Shown here: positions 1 through 11,326 of the stretch, in pieces
Numbering within the stretch: position 1 is the first letter of the stretch
Layout: each line of letters starts with the position of its first letter
NCBI GenBank assembly: GCA_011800805.1
Contig: MPNW01000193.1
Location: forward strand, 13,577 to 77,576
Source of the DNA: Hirudo medicinalis
Lineage: Eukaryota; Annelida; Clitellata; Hirudinida; Hirudinidae
DNA length: 64,000 nucleotides
Direction: 5' to 3'
Position numbers and translations under genes: made by a program
The notes under the pieces: model-generated
What the model was told of the DNA's origin: nothing
The model's input: only the letters and a program-made list of their open reading frames with translations
Databases searched by the model: none

Positions 1-211
1 AATTTGTAAGCAAAAAAGTTTTAAACCTGTTGTTGTAATTGCAGAATAACTCTTTCTCCGGAATAAATTGTTCGAATCTGGGCATTGGAGCTGGGCCGTT
101 AGCAACTTGCTGAAACTGTTGAAAGAAAGAAAACATTCGTCTCTCATTTTTTTCCGACTGTCTTGCCAGCATCTTTGCAAACGCTTGAACAACTTCTTTA
201 AATTCCGCCAT
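1..211 (-). CDS. gag-like protein of an LTR retrotransposon, N-terminal part
   Basis: An ATG at 209-211 (minus) opens a frame that stays open for 70 codons and runs off the window. The first ~35 residues are charged and helical, rich in K, R, Q and F. They are followed by a segment of the type P-R-F-E-x-F-I-P-E-K-E, then Y-N-N-R-F-K. That is the pattern with which many gypsy-type gag capsid regions begin, just after the start of the protein. The upstream DNA looks like an LTR plus leader, which fits a gag start. Zinc knuckle, protease and polymerase would lie outside the window. The family call is an inference from pattern; the open frame is seen directly. Confidence 0.55.
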   Translation of the reverse strand, partial: MAEFKEVVQAFAKMLARQSEKNERRMFSFFQQFQQVANGPAPMPRFEQFIPEKELFCNYNNRFKTFLLTN

Positions 212-600
212 TACTTATACTGTCGACTGTGCCAATTGTTTTGTCCTCAATTTTGAAACCAACGCCAAGTCAAAATGTTAAAACAACAAAGAACTTTATT
301 ACGGGACACTCCAGAGCCGAAAACAAAAACAAAACGGAAGACGACCACGCTCCCAAAGTCAAACCAAAAACACCGAAAAGTTCATCGGTCAACACAACAC
401 TATCATTGAATTACAAAATTGGAAATTTCAAGTCTTCGACACCGAATTTCGAAATATTTCCATTAGAGCTTCAAAAGACGAAAATCCACAAACACACATC
501 AGAGGTGTGAAAGGTGTCAATATTTTGTAAGACTCTGGAAAAACCTTTTACTATGAATAGATGAATGAAATGGTTTTTCTATGTTCAAGGCACAACAACT
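212..600 (-). mobile_element. probable 5' LTR and leader of the same retroelement
   Basis: Between the gag ATG and the zinc-finger gene lies about 390 bp without a convincing gene. On the minus strand an AATAAA signal lies at 295-300. About 20 bp further, the sequence reaches a CA end near 276, followed within a few bases by TGGCG, as expected for LTR end, spacer and primer binding site. The 93-codon plus-strand frame at 229-510 lies in this region and is probably fortuitous. The outer LTR boundary (a TG dinucleotide somewhere near 590-605) is not resolved because the second LTR is not in the window. Confidence 0.4.
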
Positions 601-656
601 ATCAGGGTGTCGACTAGCTAGCTAGAATGTAACTGTTCAGTGTTCTTTAAATTGGA

Positions 657-2110
657 TTATTGGGATTCATCGGCACCATCTTCATCGGCTTCGACATCAT
701 CGAACTGTTGTTCGTCGACATTGTCACCACCACCAGCCTCAGCACCAGCAGCACCTTCATCATTCTCATCATCACTAACTTTACCAGGGTGTTGAACTCT
801 GAAGTGGGTCCAGAGATCATCCCTCGTGATGAATCTGTGACGGTTGCTCTTGTCATCGCAATACGCGCACTGCCATATTCCGTTCTTGGAGGAAACTTTA
901 AAGAATCATGAGATCACATTAAATAAAGAAAACATTATAAATCAATTGCTTGTTACTTTTAAATATTTAACATTACAATTTTGAGTCTATATTTAATTTC
1001 CATTAATTAAATAAAACACGAAAAATTTAAAGTAGCTACTCACTCTGACATTGGCCTTCTTTCTGGTGGTGGTTGAGGGCATGGAGATCGCTCAAGAAAT
1101 TTTTTGAGCATCTCTTCACTGGACACCTATAAGGATGAGGAGGATACTTGGTGGGTTGCAGGTCCTCCTGCAAGATGAATATTCATACAAATTTAGCTGA
1201 TGGGCATTATAAAGTGAAAGACTAAAGCTTAAAATTATTTTAAAATATAAAAAAAACAAAAGCAAAAATAAAACAAGCGATTAAAATAATAATAATTATT
1301 ATTATTAATATAATCAGTAAAAATAAATCAAGACGAGTATACCTTTCGCATGTTCCGATTTTGAAGATTGAAGATCTCCGAATGAAATAGACGGTTTGAT
1401 GTCTGTAAGCCAAAAATTAAAAGATCTATGATAGTAATACATCAACTATTGCTAATCTCAAAAGCACTGCATTCATTATATCCTTGGCATCAGATATTAT
1501 TAATTCTTCCTTTTTAGGGGTGAATTTTGAAAAGTGTTCAATATACAATAAAATCAAGAATGTATTTGATATTATTATTTTATTTTATTTTTATTATTGT
1601 TATTGTTGTCGTCGTCGTTGTTGTTGTTGGCAAATCATCATCATGACGATGATGGACGACACTGTTCAAATAATGATGAATTGGTTGATAAAGCAGAGAA
1701 AAATGTTTGAATGGGAAATTAAAACTTAGTTTCACTTAGTTTCAAAGACCGACCACATGGTGCCGCTAGAGGTGACTAAGTAATGGCACCTCGCGCACCT
1801 TCATCAACATCTCCAGAATTCAACTGCAGCAGCGACTAAGATGATGACCTCGACTGTGCAGGGAAACTGAGCTAAACTGAATTACAATTTCACAAAAATG
1901 CACTGCCGTGTCGTCGTCGTCGTCGTCGTCGTCAACGTGTGACCGACGAACCTTCCGAGGCTCAGAGCATGCCATCATCCTTGTCAACCTAGTCGGCTCT
2001 TTCACAATAGTTGTAAACTGCGCTGAGGAGGATGATGGTAATGATGATGATGGCGGTGGTGGTGATAGTGAAGACGATGGTGGTGATGATGACGACGGCG
2101 ATGAAGATGT

Positions 2111-2146
<36 letters not shown>

Positions 2147-4435
2147 CGATGACGATGATGATGATGACGATAATGGTGATGGTAATGTTGGTGGTGATGC
2201 TGGTGATGATGACGACGATGGCGATGAAGATGTTGATGATGGTGATGATGAAGATGACGATGATGACCGTCATGTGTTGATGGTGATGTTGGTCACCGTC
2301 GGTGTTGATGGTAATGTTGGTGGTGATGGTGGTGGTGATAGTAATGACGATGATGATGATGATGATGACGATGACGATGACGATGAAGATGTTAATGATT
2401 ATGATGATGATAATGGTGATGGTGGTGGTGATGGTGGTGGTAATGGTGATGGTGGTGATAATGATGACAATGTTGATGGTAATGTTGGTGGTGATGGTGG
2501 TGATGATGATGGCGATGACGATGAAGATGTTGATGATTATGATGATGATAATGGTGATGGTTATGGTGATGGTAGTGGTGATGGTGGTGGTGATGGTGGT
2601 GGTAATGGTGATGGTGGTTATGATGATGACAATGTTGATGGTAATGTTGGTGGTGATGGTGGTGATGATGATGGCGATGACGATGAAGATGTTGATGATT
2701 GTGATGATGAAAATGACGATGATGACCGTCATGTGTTGATGGTAATGTTGATGGTGATGCTGGTCACCGTCGGTGTTGATGGTAATATTGGTGGTGATAG
2801 TGATGACGATGGTGATGATGATGATGATGATGACGATGAAGATGAAGATGTTAATGATTATGATGATGATAATGGTGGTGGTGGTGGTGGTGGTAATGGT
2901 GATGTTGGTGATGATGATGACAATGTTGATGGTAATGTTGGTGGTGATGATGATGGCGATGACGATGAAGATGTTGATGATTGTGATGATGATGATGATG
3001 ACGATGATGATGATGATAATGGTGATTGTAGTGGTGATGGTGATGATGGTGATGATGATGACGATGTTGATGGTAACGTTGATGGTGATGGTGGTGATGA
3101 TGACGACGATGGCGATGAAGATGTTGATGATGGTGATTATGAAGATAACGATGATGACCGTCATGTGTTGATGGTAATGTTGATGGTGATGTTGGTCACC
3201 GTCGGTGTTGATGGTAATGTTGGTGGTGATGGTGGTTGTGGTGGTGATAGTGATGACGATGGTGATGATGATGATGACGATGACGATGAAGATGTTAATG
3301 ATTATGATGACGATAATGGTGATGGTGATGATGATGATGATGATGATGATGATGACGATGACGATGAAGATGTTGATGATTATGATGATGATAATGGTTA
3401 TGGTAGTGGTGATGGTGGTGGTAATGGTTATGGTGGTGATGATGATGACAATGTTGATGGTGATGATGATGGCGATGACGATGAAGATGTTGATGACGAT
3501 GACGATGACGATGATGATGACGATGATGATGATGATGATGATGATGGTAATTATGATAATAATGGTGATGGTTGTGATGATGATATATTTATGATATATA
3601 TGTATTCGATATATTTATATCATAGTAAAAACGAGAACTTTTAATTAAAACTGTAACAATATTATTCGTCGTCGTCGTCGTTGTGATCGCCATCACCACC
3701 ATCATCATCATCATCATCGCCGTCGATTATGAATTATGAATTTTCTAGCTTATAATATAACATAAGTTGCAAAATGTCAACAAACTCACATTAATGTTTA
3801 AAATATTTGTCATTATTACCTAAGAATATTATTAGAATTAGGTTGTCAAAAAATACAAGTATTAGGTTATCGCAATGTAAAACATGCCATGGCTATCAAC
3901 ATCACACATCGTCACCATTCCAGTATCACATCATTACCACAACTTTAGTTAAGAATTTGTTCGTGATTTGTGTTTTATCGCTATAAAAATTCAATTATAA
4001 TCACAGGAATGAAACACGAATTCAAATGGAAACGTTAAAAATCGCAAACAAAAATTAGGAGGTGCAAATAATGCCATGGCTATCAACATCACATAGTAGT
4101 ACAACAACATCACATATAGTCACCATTCCAGTATCACATCATTACCACAACTTTAGTTAAGAATTTGTTCGTGTTTTGTGTTTTATCACTATAAAAATTC
4201 AATTATAACCACAGGAATGAAACACGAATTCAAATGGAAACGTTAAAAATGGCAAACAAAAATGAGGAGGTGCAAATAATAAGTAATAATAAATAACAAG
4301 TAAAGCCTGAGTCAAAGCATTCAAGTAAAGGTGACACATATTATTGGGCTTCTTACCTTTTTGAAAGAAGAGGAACAAGTTGTTTGTTGTTTGTTGAGGC
4401 TCCTCTTGATGTCGACCTCTTCCTTGTAACTTCTG
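657..4435 (-). CDS. C2H2-type zinc-finger protein, 3' exons
   Basis: Four exons join in phase: 4435-4357, 1402-1343, 1167-1044 and 895-657, with stop TAA at 659-657. Donors are GTAAG, GTATAC and GTGAGT; acceptors are TTTTTAG, TTACAG, TTGCAG and a weaker TTTAAAG. The predicted tail has two zinc-finger-like motifs. One is C-x4-C-x12-H in the 124-bp exon. The second is W-Q-C-A-Y-C ... L-W-T-H-F-R-V-Q-H in the last exon, followed by an Asp/Glu/Gly-rich acidic C-terminus. Such proteins usually bind nucleic acid. The first exons were not found, so the gene probably continues upstream or is partial. The 2.9-kb intron 1403-4356 contains the GAT satellite and the tandem duplication. I do not recognise an orthologue. 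The two last exons are firm; the two upstream exons are supported by splice sites and phase only. Confidence 0.6.
1908..3590. repeat. GAT/GGT satellite, about 1.7 kb, with higher-order repeat
   Basis: Almost uninterrupted GAT, GGT, GAC and GAA triplets. A distinctive block that starts GATGACCGTCATGTGTTGAT recurs at about 2262, 2721 and 3153, spacing 459 and 432 bp, so larger units have been duplicated on top of the triplet repeat. All three plus frames and one minus frame are largely open because these triplets rarely form stops. That explains the long Asp/Gly-rich and Ile/Thr-rich frames; I do not call them proteins. The tract lies in an intron of the zinc-finger gene. Confidence 0.9.
3667..3723. 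repeat. Short inverted counterpart of the GAT satellite
   Basis: A run of CGT and CAT triplets, that is the same satellite in reverse orientation, lies about 80 bp after the end of the large tract. The two could pair as a hairpin arm. Confidence 0.6.
3884..4278. repeat. Tandem duplication, two ~190-210 bp units
   Basis: Unit 1 (3884-4070) and unit 2 (4071-4278) both start ATGCCATGGCTATCAACATC and end GGTGCAAATA. They are nearly identical over the rest, apart from a ~20-bp insertion early in unit 2 and single-base changes. The high identity points to a recent duplication. Confidence 0.9.
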
Positions 4436-4808
4436 CTAAAAATACAAATCCAAGTTAACGTCAAGTAATTCAAGAATAGCCAAGATTTAGAGGAGTACGT
4501 GACATTATGCATGATATTAAAAACTATAACATAATGAGTACAAGTGCCAAATAAAAAATTATTCCTAATATCCACTCGCACATTTACAAGAGTGGTTAAA
4601 ATCAAAGCCATTTTTAAATGATTACTTTTCGAGTGAAATTTTTCAAGACAATTCCACGTCAGCAATTTTAACGACAGCATAGGCGTGACTCAATAAACCA
4701 ACATTACAGGCTTGAATTTATGTTACAGAACAGTCACAATCTTGTCAAAAGAAGTTACTAATCAGACGGGAAATATCATTAGAAATTCTCACGCTATAAA
4801 TTTTAGGA

Positions 4809-5033
4809 ATGCAATGGGAAAACATGTATCAATACGTACACAAAATACTAACTTCTTTCAATAAAGAAATCCAAGATAAGAAGACATTTATCCGTTCTGA
4901 ATATTCACAAAAGGACGAAGAATTAAATGGAGCCGTTATTTATAGGATCCTGAAGGCATCACCTAAGGTCATGCGCAACCAAGCCTTGAAATGTTTAAAA
5001 CTGAAATTCGAAGTTGTTCGAAGATTTAAATGA
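4809..5033 (+). CDS. Unrecognised small open frame or exon
   Basis: A 74-codon frame begins with ATG three bases after TTTTAG, so it could be an internal or terminal exon with an acceptor at 4806. The product is basic and hydrophilic (many K, E, Q), with no domain that I recognise. It ends at TGA. No promoter or partner exon was identified. Composition looks protein-like, but in DNA this AT-rich a chance frame of this size is possible. Confidence 0.2.
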   Translation: MQWENMYQYVHKILTSFNKEIQDKKTFIRSEYSQKDEELNGAVIYRILKASPKVMRNQALKCLKLKFEVVRRFK

Positions 5034-5754
5034 TATTTTGTAAGCGATTTCTATTTATTAGACTGATCTAAAAGGTCGAACCAGCTCATAAATATCTACA
5101 AAACCATTGTCTACACCATTATGAACTTAATAAACGTCATTATAACTAAATCATCATTATCATAACCGCATTTAGAATGATTATCATCTCTCTTAGAGAG
5201 ATGTTCCTTTCGCCGGAGCGTGTCGTCGTACACACCTAATGTGTCCATCGCAAGGTGCACGTGAATTTACGATGGCGATTGCCATATAAGGCGATGTTTT
5301 AAAATTTTGTGTTCCATCTTTCTTCACAACAGCCAATGCTTAACACTATTTGATAAGCTCTTCCACCGACCACTTTTGACAATATAAATCGCATTTATAA
5401 ATCATGTTATTGTGTCAATTTAAAATGACTTTTTAGGATGGAAGTGAAAAAGATATTTAAACATTTCAGTATGAATTTTCAGGCGAGTTCGGATTTCGAT
5501 GCGTATGACGTTTTATCTAACTAATGTTTTTGGTTTTCGCGGCAGTAAAGCAAACATTAAACCAGCTGATATCAGCTAATTTTTAGCAACTGATAAACAA
5601 TAATATAACACATTTGAATCATTCAAAACGTTAACTTGAACGTAACATTCACTCGTGATTTCAACTGCCATTGAGATTAAAAACTCTTGTCGGAAAACCT
5701 TTAAATTTAAATTTAAAGTTTAAGTTTAAATTTTCACAAGTGGAATGATTAATC

Positions 5755-6034
5755 ATGGACGATGACTTGGGGTCGGAGGATTTCCGCATCACTCTTTCCT
5801 ACTACGCACCTCCCAATGCCTGCATTTTAGTTTTAAGGTAACGTTTGCCATGGAATGTGGAGTCTAGAAAGTTAAACGAATGCTTGGAAAAGATGCTTTT
5901 GAGACAGTGATTGGCTCAGAGAGATGTTTGTGGGCGAGGCATTTGAAGATAATACACTGGGAGGCCCAATGAATAACAACATTGTCGAGCTGCAAATGAG
6001 GTTGGCCGCGTATCAGATCTCTAGATGTGCTTAG
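5755..6034 (+). CDS. Candidate two-exon small gene
   Basis: Exon 5755-5837 starts with an ATG preceded by an in-frame stop. It encodes M-D-D-D-L-G-S-E-D-F and ends at AG|GTAACG in phase 2. After a 82-bp intron, the acceptor TTGGCTCAG leads into 5920-6034, which starts in the matching phase. That exon encodes a Glu/Asn/Gln-containing segment (G-E-A-F-E-D-N-T-L-G-G-P) up to TAG. The joined frame has 66 codons including the stop. No family is recognised. A further donor (ATGAG|GTTGG) inside exon 2 could lead to a longer protein. The phase match and compositions support it; nothing else does. Confidence 0.3.
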
Positions 6035-6108
6035 AGCACGTGCGCTTTGCACGCGAGCGAGCGCGAACTGTTTCTCTCGATTGCGAATCTGTTGTAATAA
6101 TAAGGACT

Positions 6109-6251
6109 CTAAAGAACAATTGAGGAGGTGGAAGAAGGTTGGAACGCTGAAATTGCCTCTTCCTCCTGATCCACGGCATTGTTGCTTATGATAGAGTCCT
6201 CAGACAGGCAGGCATTTTTTGAGGAAGAACGTTGCCGAGTGGTTTCGTCAA
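6109..6251 (-). CDS. Candidate terminal exon, Ser/Glu-rich tail
   Basis: On the minus strand, acceptor CTACAAACAG is followed by 143 bp open in one frame (phase 1 start) to TAG at 6111-6109. The product is rich in Ser, Glu, Asp and Asn, typical of a disordered C-terminal tail. It lies 1.4 kb downstream of the JAK-like kinase stop on the same strand. It could be the end of a separate gene or an alternative 3' exon. The upstream partner was not found. Confidence 0.25.
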
Positions 6252-6911
6252 CTGTTTGTAGGTTTAGTTACACTGAGTTGCTTTCTGACACGGCAGATAA
6301 TTGGTGTGCCGCACAGCTACGCCGTTTTGTACACGCCTGATTGAATTCGAGTGATTTTTTGACGACCAATTTTAAGAATATGCAATGCCACGCAAATTAA
6401 TGCAATTTTTTAATAAGATTCAGAAGCTGTGTCAGCTAATCTCAGCTTTCACTTTGTCTACATAATTTCAACTTAAGGCATCACATGGAGTTAGTCACTT
6501 TAAACCAATTTTAGATCGTAATCCGCAGATTGCTATCTCAACTGATCGGCAACATCATCATCCTCATCCTGTCTCTCTTCCTAGTTCTACAATTCCTTCA
6601 GAGTGAAACAGAAGTAAACTCAGAGTTTCAATGAGCTGCCTCATCACCTCACTTGAAACCAAAGTCATCACTTGCTTGGTTATGGACCAAGGCCCCACAC
6701 AGGAACTTCAATTCTGATACCACCCACCAGCCCCACCCGCAACAAGAAAAGGTCAACTTCTGTGGTTACCAATGATTTGGCCGATTTAATAATGGCACTA
6801 ATTTATAATTAGTAACAATTACTACTATACAATCAAACAAGAAACAAGGTTTTAACAGCAGCTATTGAAGACACAAGTACAAAAAGAACTTGAAACAAAG
6901 TAGAAACCTCC

Positions 6912-7193
6912 TTGAAAAATCTTGATTTTTCGAAACCCTGGAGTTTTGAAATCAACTTTTCAACGATTCAACATTTTGTACAACATTTTGGAACTGAAAA
7001 TAATACAAAAAATCGAAAACAGAAATATGCAGAAATATTTAAACGCCTGGAGAGAGAGGTCACGACACGACGGCCAATTTTGAAAAGCAGTTCAAGTCTC
7101 GATGTCAGCGAAAAAAAACTTTCAAAAGCTTTGCACTTTGCACGTGTTGCCAGCCTCTCTCACCGACAATTGCATGATTTAAAAAGGAATTAA
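6912..7193 (+). CDS. Unrecognised open frame without ATG
   Basis: An open stretch of 93 codons opens at TTG and ends at TAA. Its product is basic, with K-Y-A-E-I-F-K-R-L-E-R and a Ser run, and would be helical. There is no ATG and no clear splice acceptor. It may be an exon, a decayed transposon fragment or chance. Confidence 0.15.
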   Translation: MKNLDFSKPWSFEINFSTIQHFVQHFGTENNTKNRKQKYAEIFKRLEREVTTRRPILKSSSSLDVSEKKLSKALHFARVASLSHRQLHDLKRN

Positions 7194-7465
7194 TAAATTT
7201 GTAAAAATGCAGAACAAGTAAAACAAGAACTTTGCGTTCTAAACAAGAGTATTCAAACGACGACCAACGATTTCATTGCAAAAGAGATCGAAGATTCAAC
7301 TTCGTGCAATGTTAGTCGAACGAATTATTGGATGCTTGTGAAAGAAACTTTCGACTGACAAACAAAATATAAACAAGTCGATGACCATAATTCTCAATAT
7401 TCCAAGCAGTGAATATCTCAGTTTGTAAGCACAACATCTCATGCAACAACTTAGATCATCATCAA

Positions 7466-7484
7466 AACATCATCATCATCATCG

Positions 7485-7535
<51 letters not shown>

Positions 7536-7541
7536 CCATCA
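7466..7541. repeat. CAT microsatellite
   Basis: A nearly uninterrupted CAT run with a few single-base changes, located in the 3' flank of the kinase gene. Confidence 0.9.
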
Positions 7542-7680
7542 TTTTAGATCATAATCATAATCTTCAAACGAACATTTGATGGCATCGGCAGAATGCTCTG
7601 AACAAGTACGTGGTTCCACTGATGACAAATTCAAGTGAGGTGGAACTTAAAATCATAAACTGCTTCCAAAAACTCAGAGG

Positions 7681-10651
7681 TCAAAGCAGTCGTTGATAGT
7701 CCTTCACAATTGTCTGGAAGTCTTCTCTATCTCTCGGGTAGTATTCCCAGCAGTGTTTAAGAATGAAGGTGTACACCGGTTGGGGGCATTCCTTTGGACA
7801 GGGGAGCCTGCTACCCCTATGGAGCTCCAGGACCAAATCCTTGACCTCGCAGAACTGGGGCGACCCGCCGTAACTGAGGATCTCCCAGAGAGTCACCCCG
7901 TAACTCCACACATCAGTTTTCTCGGTGAACTGCTGATTTAACAAGGATTCCGGTGCACACCTGAGTGTGTGTAAAAATAAAAAGTATAAAAATTTTAAAG
8001 AAATAGTAACTAGAGAAATTCCTTTATCAAAATTTACAAATAGTTCATGCTAATGGTAATTCTAAATTGTTATAAATGGATTTGTTATTTAATATTTTGT
8101 TAATAATTTTTGCATTTATCAATTATAATTACATAAAAAATTAATTAGTGAAGACATGCACAAAATTGGCTCAGAGAAGTGACAGACATGGACATTGTCC
8201 CCTGTTGCAATGATGAAAAGCTCCAAATTATGACGTTGGCAATGGAGATGATGTCGAAGATGACGACGGTGGCCATGAAAATGAATGAAGATCGGATTAA
8301 GATGGCTTGGATGGAAAATACATAAAACATAAGATTGTTTACCATGGAGCAGGCAATTCCTTGTTCCCATCGCTCCTGTAATAGTCCCGGTCCCGAGAGA
8401 GAACCCTGGAAAGGCCAAAGTCTGCTATCTTCATGTGGAGACCATGAGTCACCAGGACGTTCCTTGCTGCAAGATCCCTGTGGACGATCTTCTGATTAGC
8501 CAGGTAGAGCATGCCCTGGTTTTAGCAGGTTAAGCAAATTCAAATGATTTTGTCTAATTTACAGTAAGAGGTTAACAGAACTAAATTATCAAGAGAAACA
8601 AAAGCTGACAGTGGAATAAATTACAATTCTATTTTTTGTAATAATTATTAATGTATGTAAAATGTAACTTTTATGTATGTAAAATGTACATTTTAATCTG
8701 TACACATCTAGTGATATAAGTAACTAGTAACTAGTAAATAACGATGTTATCGTTAGCAGTGATTGTAGGAGTGATTTTATGAATGCAGCATATCATTCTA
8801 TGCAATATCACACAGTTTAACCTGAAGACAAATCTTGAACAAGACAAGTCAGGTTCGTAATTCAAGAGAAAATATTCAAAAGTCGAAAATGGATACCAGT
8901 GCTATTTCGTATCCAAACCGAAGCAGTTGCTTGAAGTCGATGGTGTCCTTGAACTTCTTGAGGTAGTCCCTCAGGCAACCATTCTCGACAAACTCCAGCA
9001 CCAGTACTTGAGGACTCTCTTGAAATTAGGATGGGAGTTTTTAAAGTTTAATTTCTTTGCACAATTTAAAAACCAACAACAACGAAATTGAGATCCATTT
9101 TTCAGACCTTCTAATCTCAACAATGTTCTCTCGTAAACAAGAATAATGCCGCGGGCTTCTGGCTTCATGATTTCAAAATACGATCATCGTCACAATCACC
9201 TTCAAACTCGTCGCACCGACCGATGACCTGCACGATGTTTTCATGCTTGAGCGATTCCATGATTCTGAACTCCTTCTCAAATTCCTTGTAGTACTTGTAG
9301 TACATGGACTTCTTGAGACACTTGACAGCCACCGGCACGACCTTTCCGTCGTCCCCCGTGAACTCGCCCTTGTAGACCTCCCCGTAGTGCCCCTGTCAGC
9401 AACACGTGATACGATGCTAAATGATATCCCCATTTCAACAAAAACATGGCCACAATTGACAGGGGCTTCTTACTTGACCGAGGGGCTTGTCAGAAAATTT
9501 CACCCTCAACTGGTGCTTTGATATCAGACCCTGCACATACAGGCCATTCAAGATGCCTGCTTAATTTGTTAAAAATGCCAAATTGAAAATTTTCATCTGA
9601 TCCAATAAGAATATCATGTATTGAATTAAAATAGGTAATGTGTTGATTATATGGATCGATTACGAAGCTCCAAGTGATTCGAGTGTCGTAATTTAGCTGA
9701 TTCTGATTTTTAAATGAATGACAACAGAATAACATCGACCAAAATCTCCAGAGCTGAAGACGACTGTGGTGTTGCTGGTGGTGTTGCTCAGATGGGAGTC
9801 CTCAGATGTGCTGCGTGCGAGGGACGATCGGTCGGAGTTTCGACCGATGAGAGGAGTCTCGCTGGTGCAGGAGTCCTGATGGCCATTCGCAACAGCTCCA
9901 TTTGTGCTCGTTATCGGACTCTTGACTCTGACTCTTGAAGTTTTGAGGTTTCATCGCTACCATTACCATCACCGACAACATCGTCACCCTTGTTATCACC
10001 ATCGCTAACACCATCGAACAACACCATCACCACCGCCACCATCATCATCATTACCATCACCCATATTTATGACAAGATGAATCCAGATGTTTATTGAAAA
10101 GTAAAGGCTCACCCAGATTTCGCAGGTTCTTTCCTGGCACCTGGGTCGTCGTATATGTTGTAAAAGCCGCCGCCACCTGTGGTCACTCAGAAGGATTAAG
10201 AAGGTTGAAATTAAGTTGACGAGTGAAGTCGACTGAATGAATGCAGAGGAGGAAGTCATTGTTCGACCACAAAGTTAAAAGTGCTCCTCAAAGGGCACCA
10301 AACACTTCGAGCCACATAAAATTTATCTTCTCATGAAGATCGACGGACAGAAATTTAGAAATAATTGTGACATTCCATTAAATTCCACTCAAGACTGGAA
10401 TGATGGTGAAGAATAAGGTGTACAGGTTTGTCGATGATGATGATGATGACGACGATGATGATGATAAAGTGTGACCGAATCATTCTTATGACCGAACCTT
10501 TATTGACGCATTGCCTGATGTCCCTCACAATATCCTTGATGCTGATCCTCTGGTCGGGCGACGGATCCCAGCACTGCCGGATTATGGAAAACATTTCCTC
10601 CGGACAATGCTTCGGTTGTGGCAGGCAGAGGTCTCCAAAGTCCATGGATAT
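7681..10651 (-). CDS. JAK-like tandem protein tyrosine kinase, 3' exons
   Basis: Eight exons join in phase: 10651-10498, 10176-10113, 9933-9740, 9556-9474, 9392-9200, 9018-8897, 8515-8343 and 7960-7681 (stop TGA). The first carries the end of an upstream kinase-like domain ([10 protein letters not shown]). Then comes a Ser/Gly-rich linker of about 100 residues with F-Y-N-I-Y-D-D, and a complete tyrosine kinase domain: G-x-G-H-Y-G-E-V-Y loop, V-A-V-K, catalytic [11 protein letters not shown], twin tyrosines in D-R-D-Y-Y, C-A-P-E-S-L and D-V-W-S-Y-G. The protein stops right after the domain (Y-Q-R-L-L), as JAKs do. Two adjacent kinase domains, the D-Y-Y loop and the C-terminal end match Janus kinases, which phosphorylate cytokine-type receptors and STATs. 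Against this, the JH1-specific insertion before helix G is absent and the linker is longer than usual. FERM, SH2 and most of the first kinase domain were not found. A possible further exon ends at donor 10906. Confidence 0.75.
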
Positions 10652-11113
10652 CTGATGAGATGATGATGATGAAGAAGAAAATGTTGATGATGATGATGAT
10701 GTTTGCACCGAATGCAAAGCATCAGATATTTAGGAATAATGCTTGCCATGATCGTATAATTTTACTGCAACAACAAATCATAACGAACCTAACAATCATT
10801 AATTTACCGAAAATTTCGACAAAACTTCCATCACTTATCAAATTAAATCATCATCATCACCGATCATCCGACGAACATTGAAAGGCTTCATTGAGGACGA
10901 CTCACCTTGTTAATTTTCCAAAGTTGTACATGTTGGATGAATTTATGTAATGGTTAATTACTTTAATTATTGGAATAGTTTGATGCTTACTTATTTTAAG
11001 TCATTCCATGTTATGGAATTAAATAAGAAATAAACAAAAAGACATTGATTATATCACTTAATAAGTGCACTGTTGTTAATAACACCAACGATGTTCACAA
11101 TCGGTTGTTATTG

Positions 11114-11114
<1 letters not shown>

Positions 11115-11165
<51 letters not shown>

Positions 11166-11177
11166 TATTATTATTAT
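11115..11177. repeat. TTA microsatellite
   Basis: About 20 near-perfect TTA units. The Leu-rich frame across it is a by-product. Between 10907 and 11326 I see nothing else. Confidence 0.9.
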
Positions 11178-11326
11178 ATTGTAAATATTATCCGTTACTA
11201 TGCATAGATATGATACTCAAACCAAACCCAACCCCTCAAAACAACTTATTGATTGCCATAGCAACCAGAGAGCAAACGTGGATCGTCGTGGTCGTCGTCG
11301 ACGTCATCAGCCAGCGATAGACTCAC

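Noticed and set aside
229..510. 93-codon plus frame
   Set aside because: It lies in the probable LTR, antisense to the element, with no splice signals.
1908..3644. 578-codon Asp/Gly-rich frame and 391-codon antisense Ile/Thr frame
   Set aside because: Both are by-products of GAT-type triplets that seldom create stops; there is no non-repetitive coding part, and the tract is intronic.
7693..7941. Plus frame of 82 codons
   Set aside because: Antisense to the last kinase exon, which has clear kinase motifs on the minus strand.
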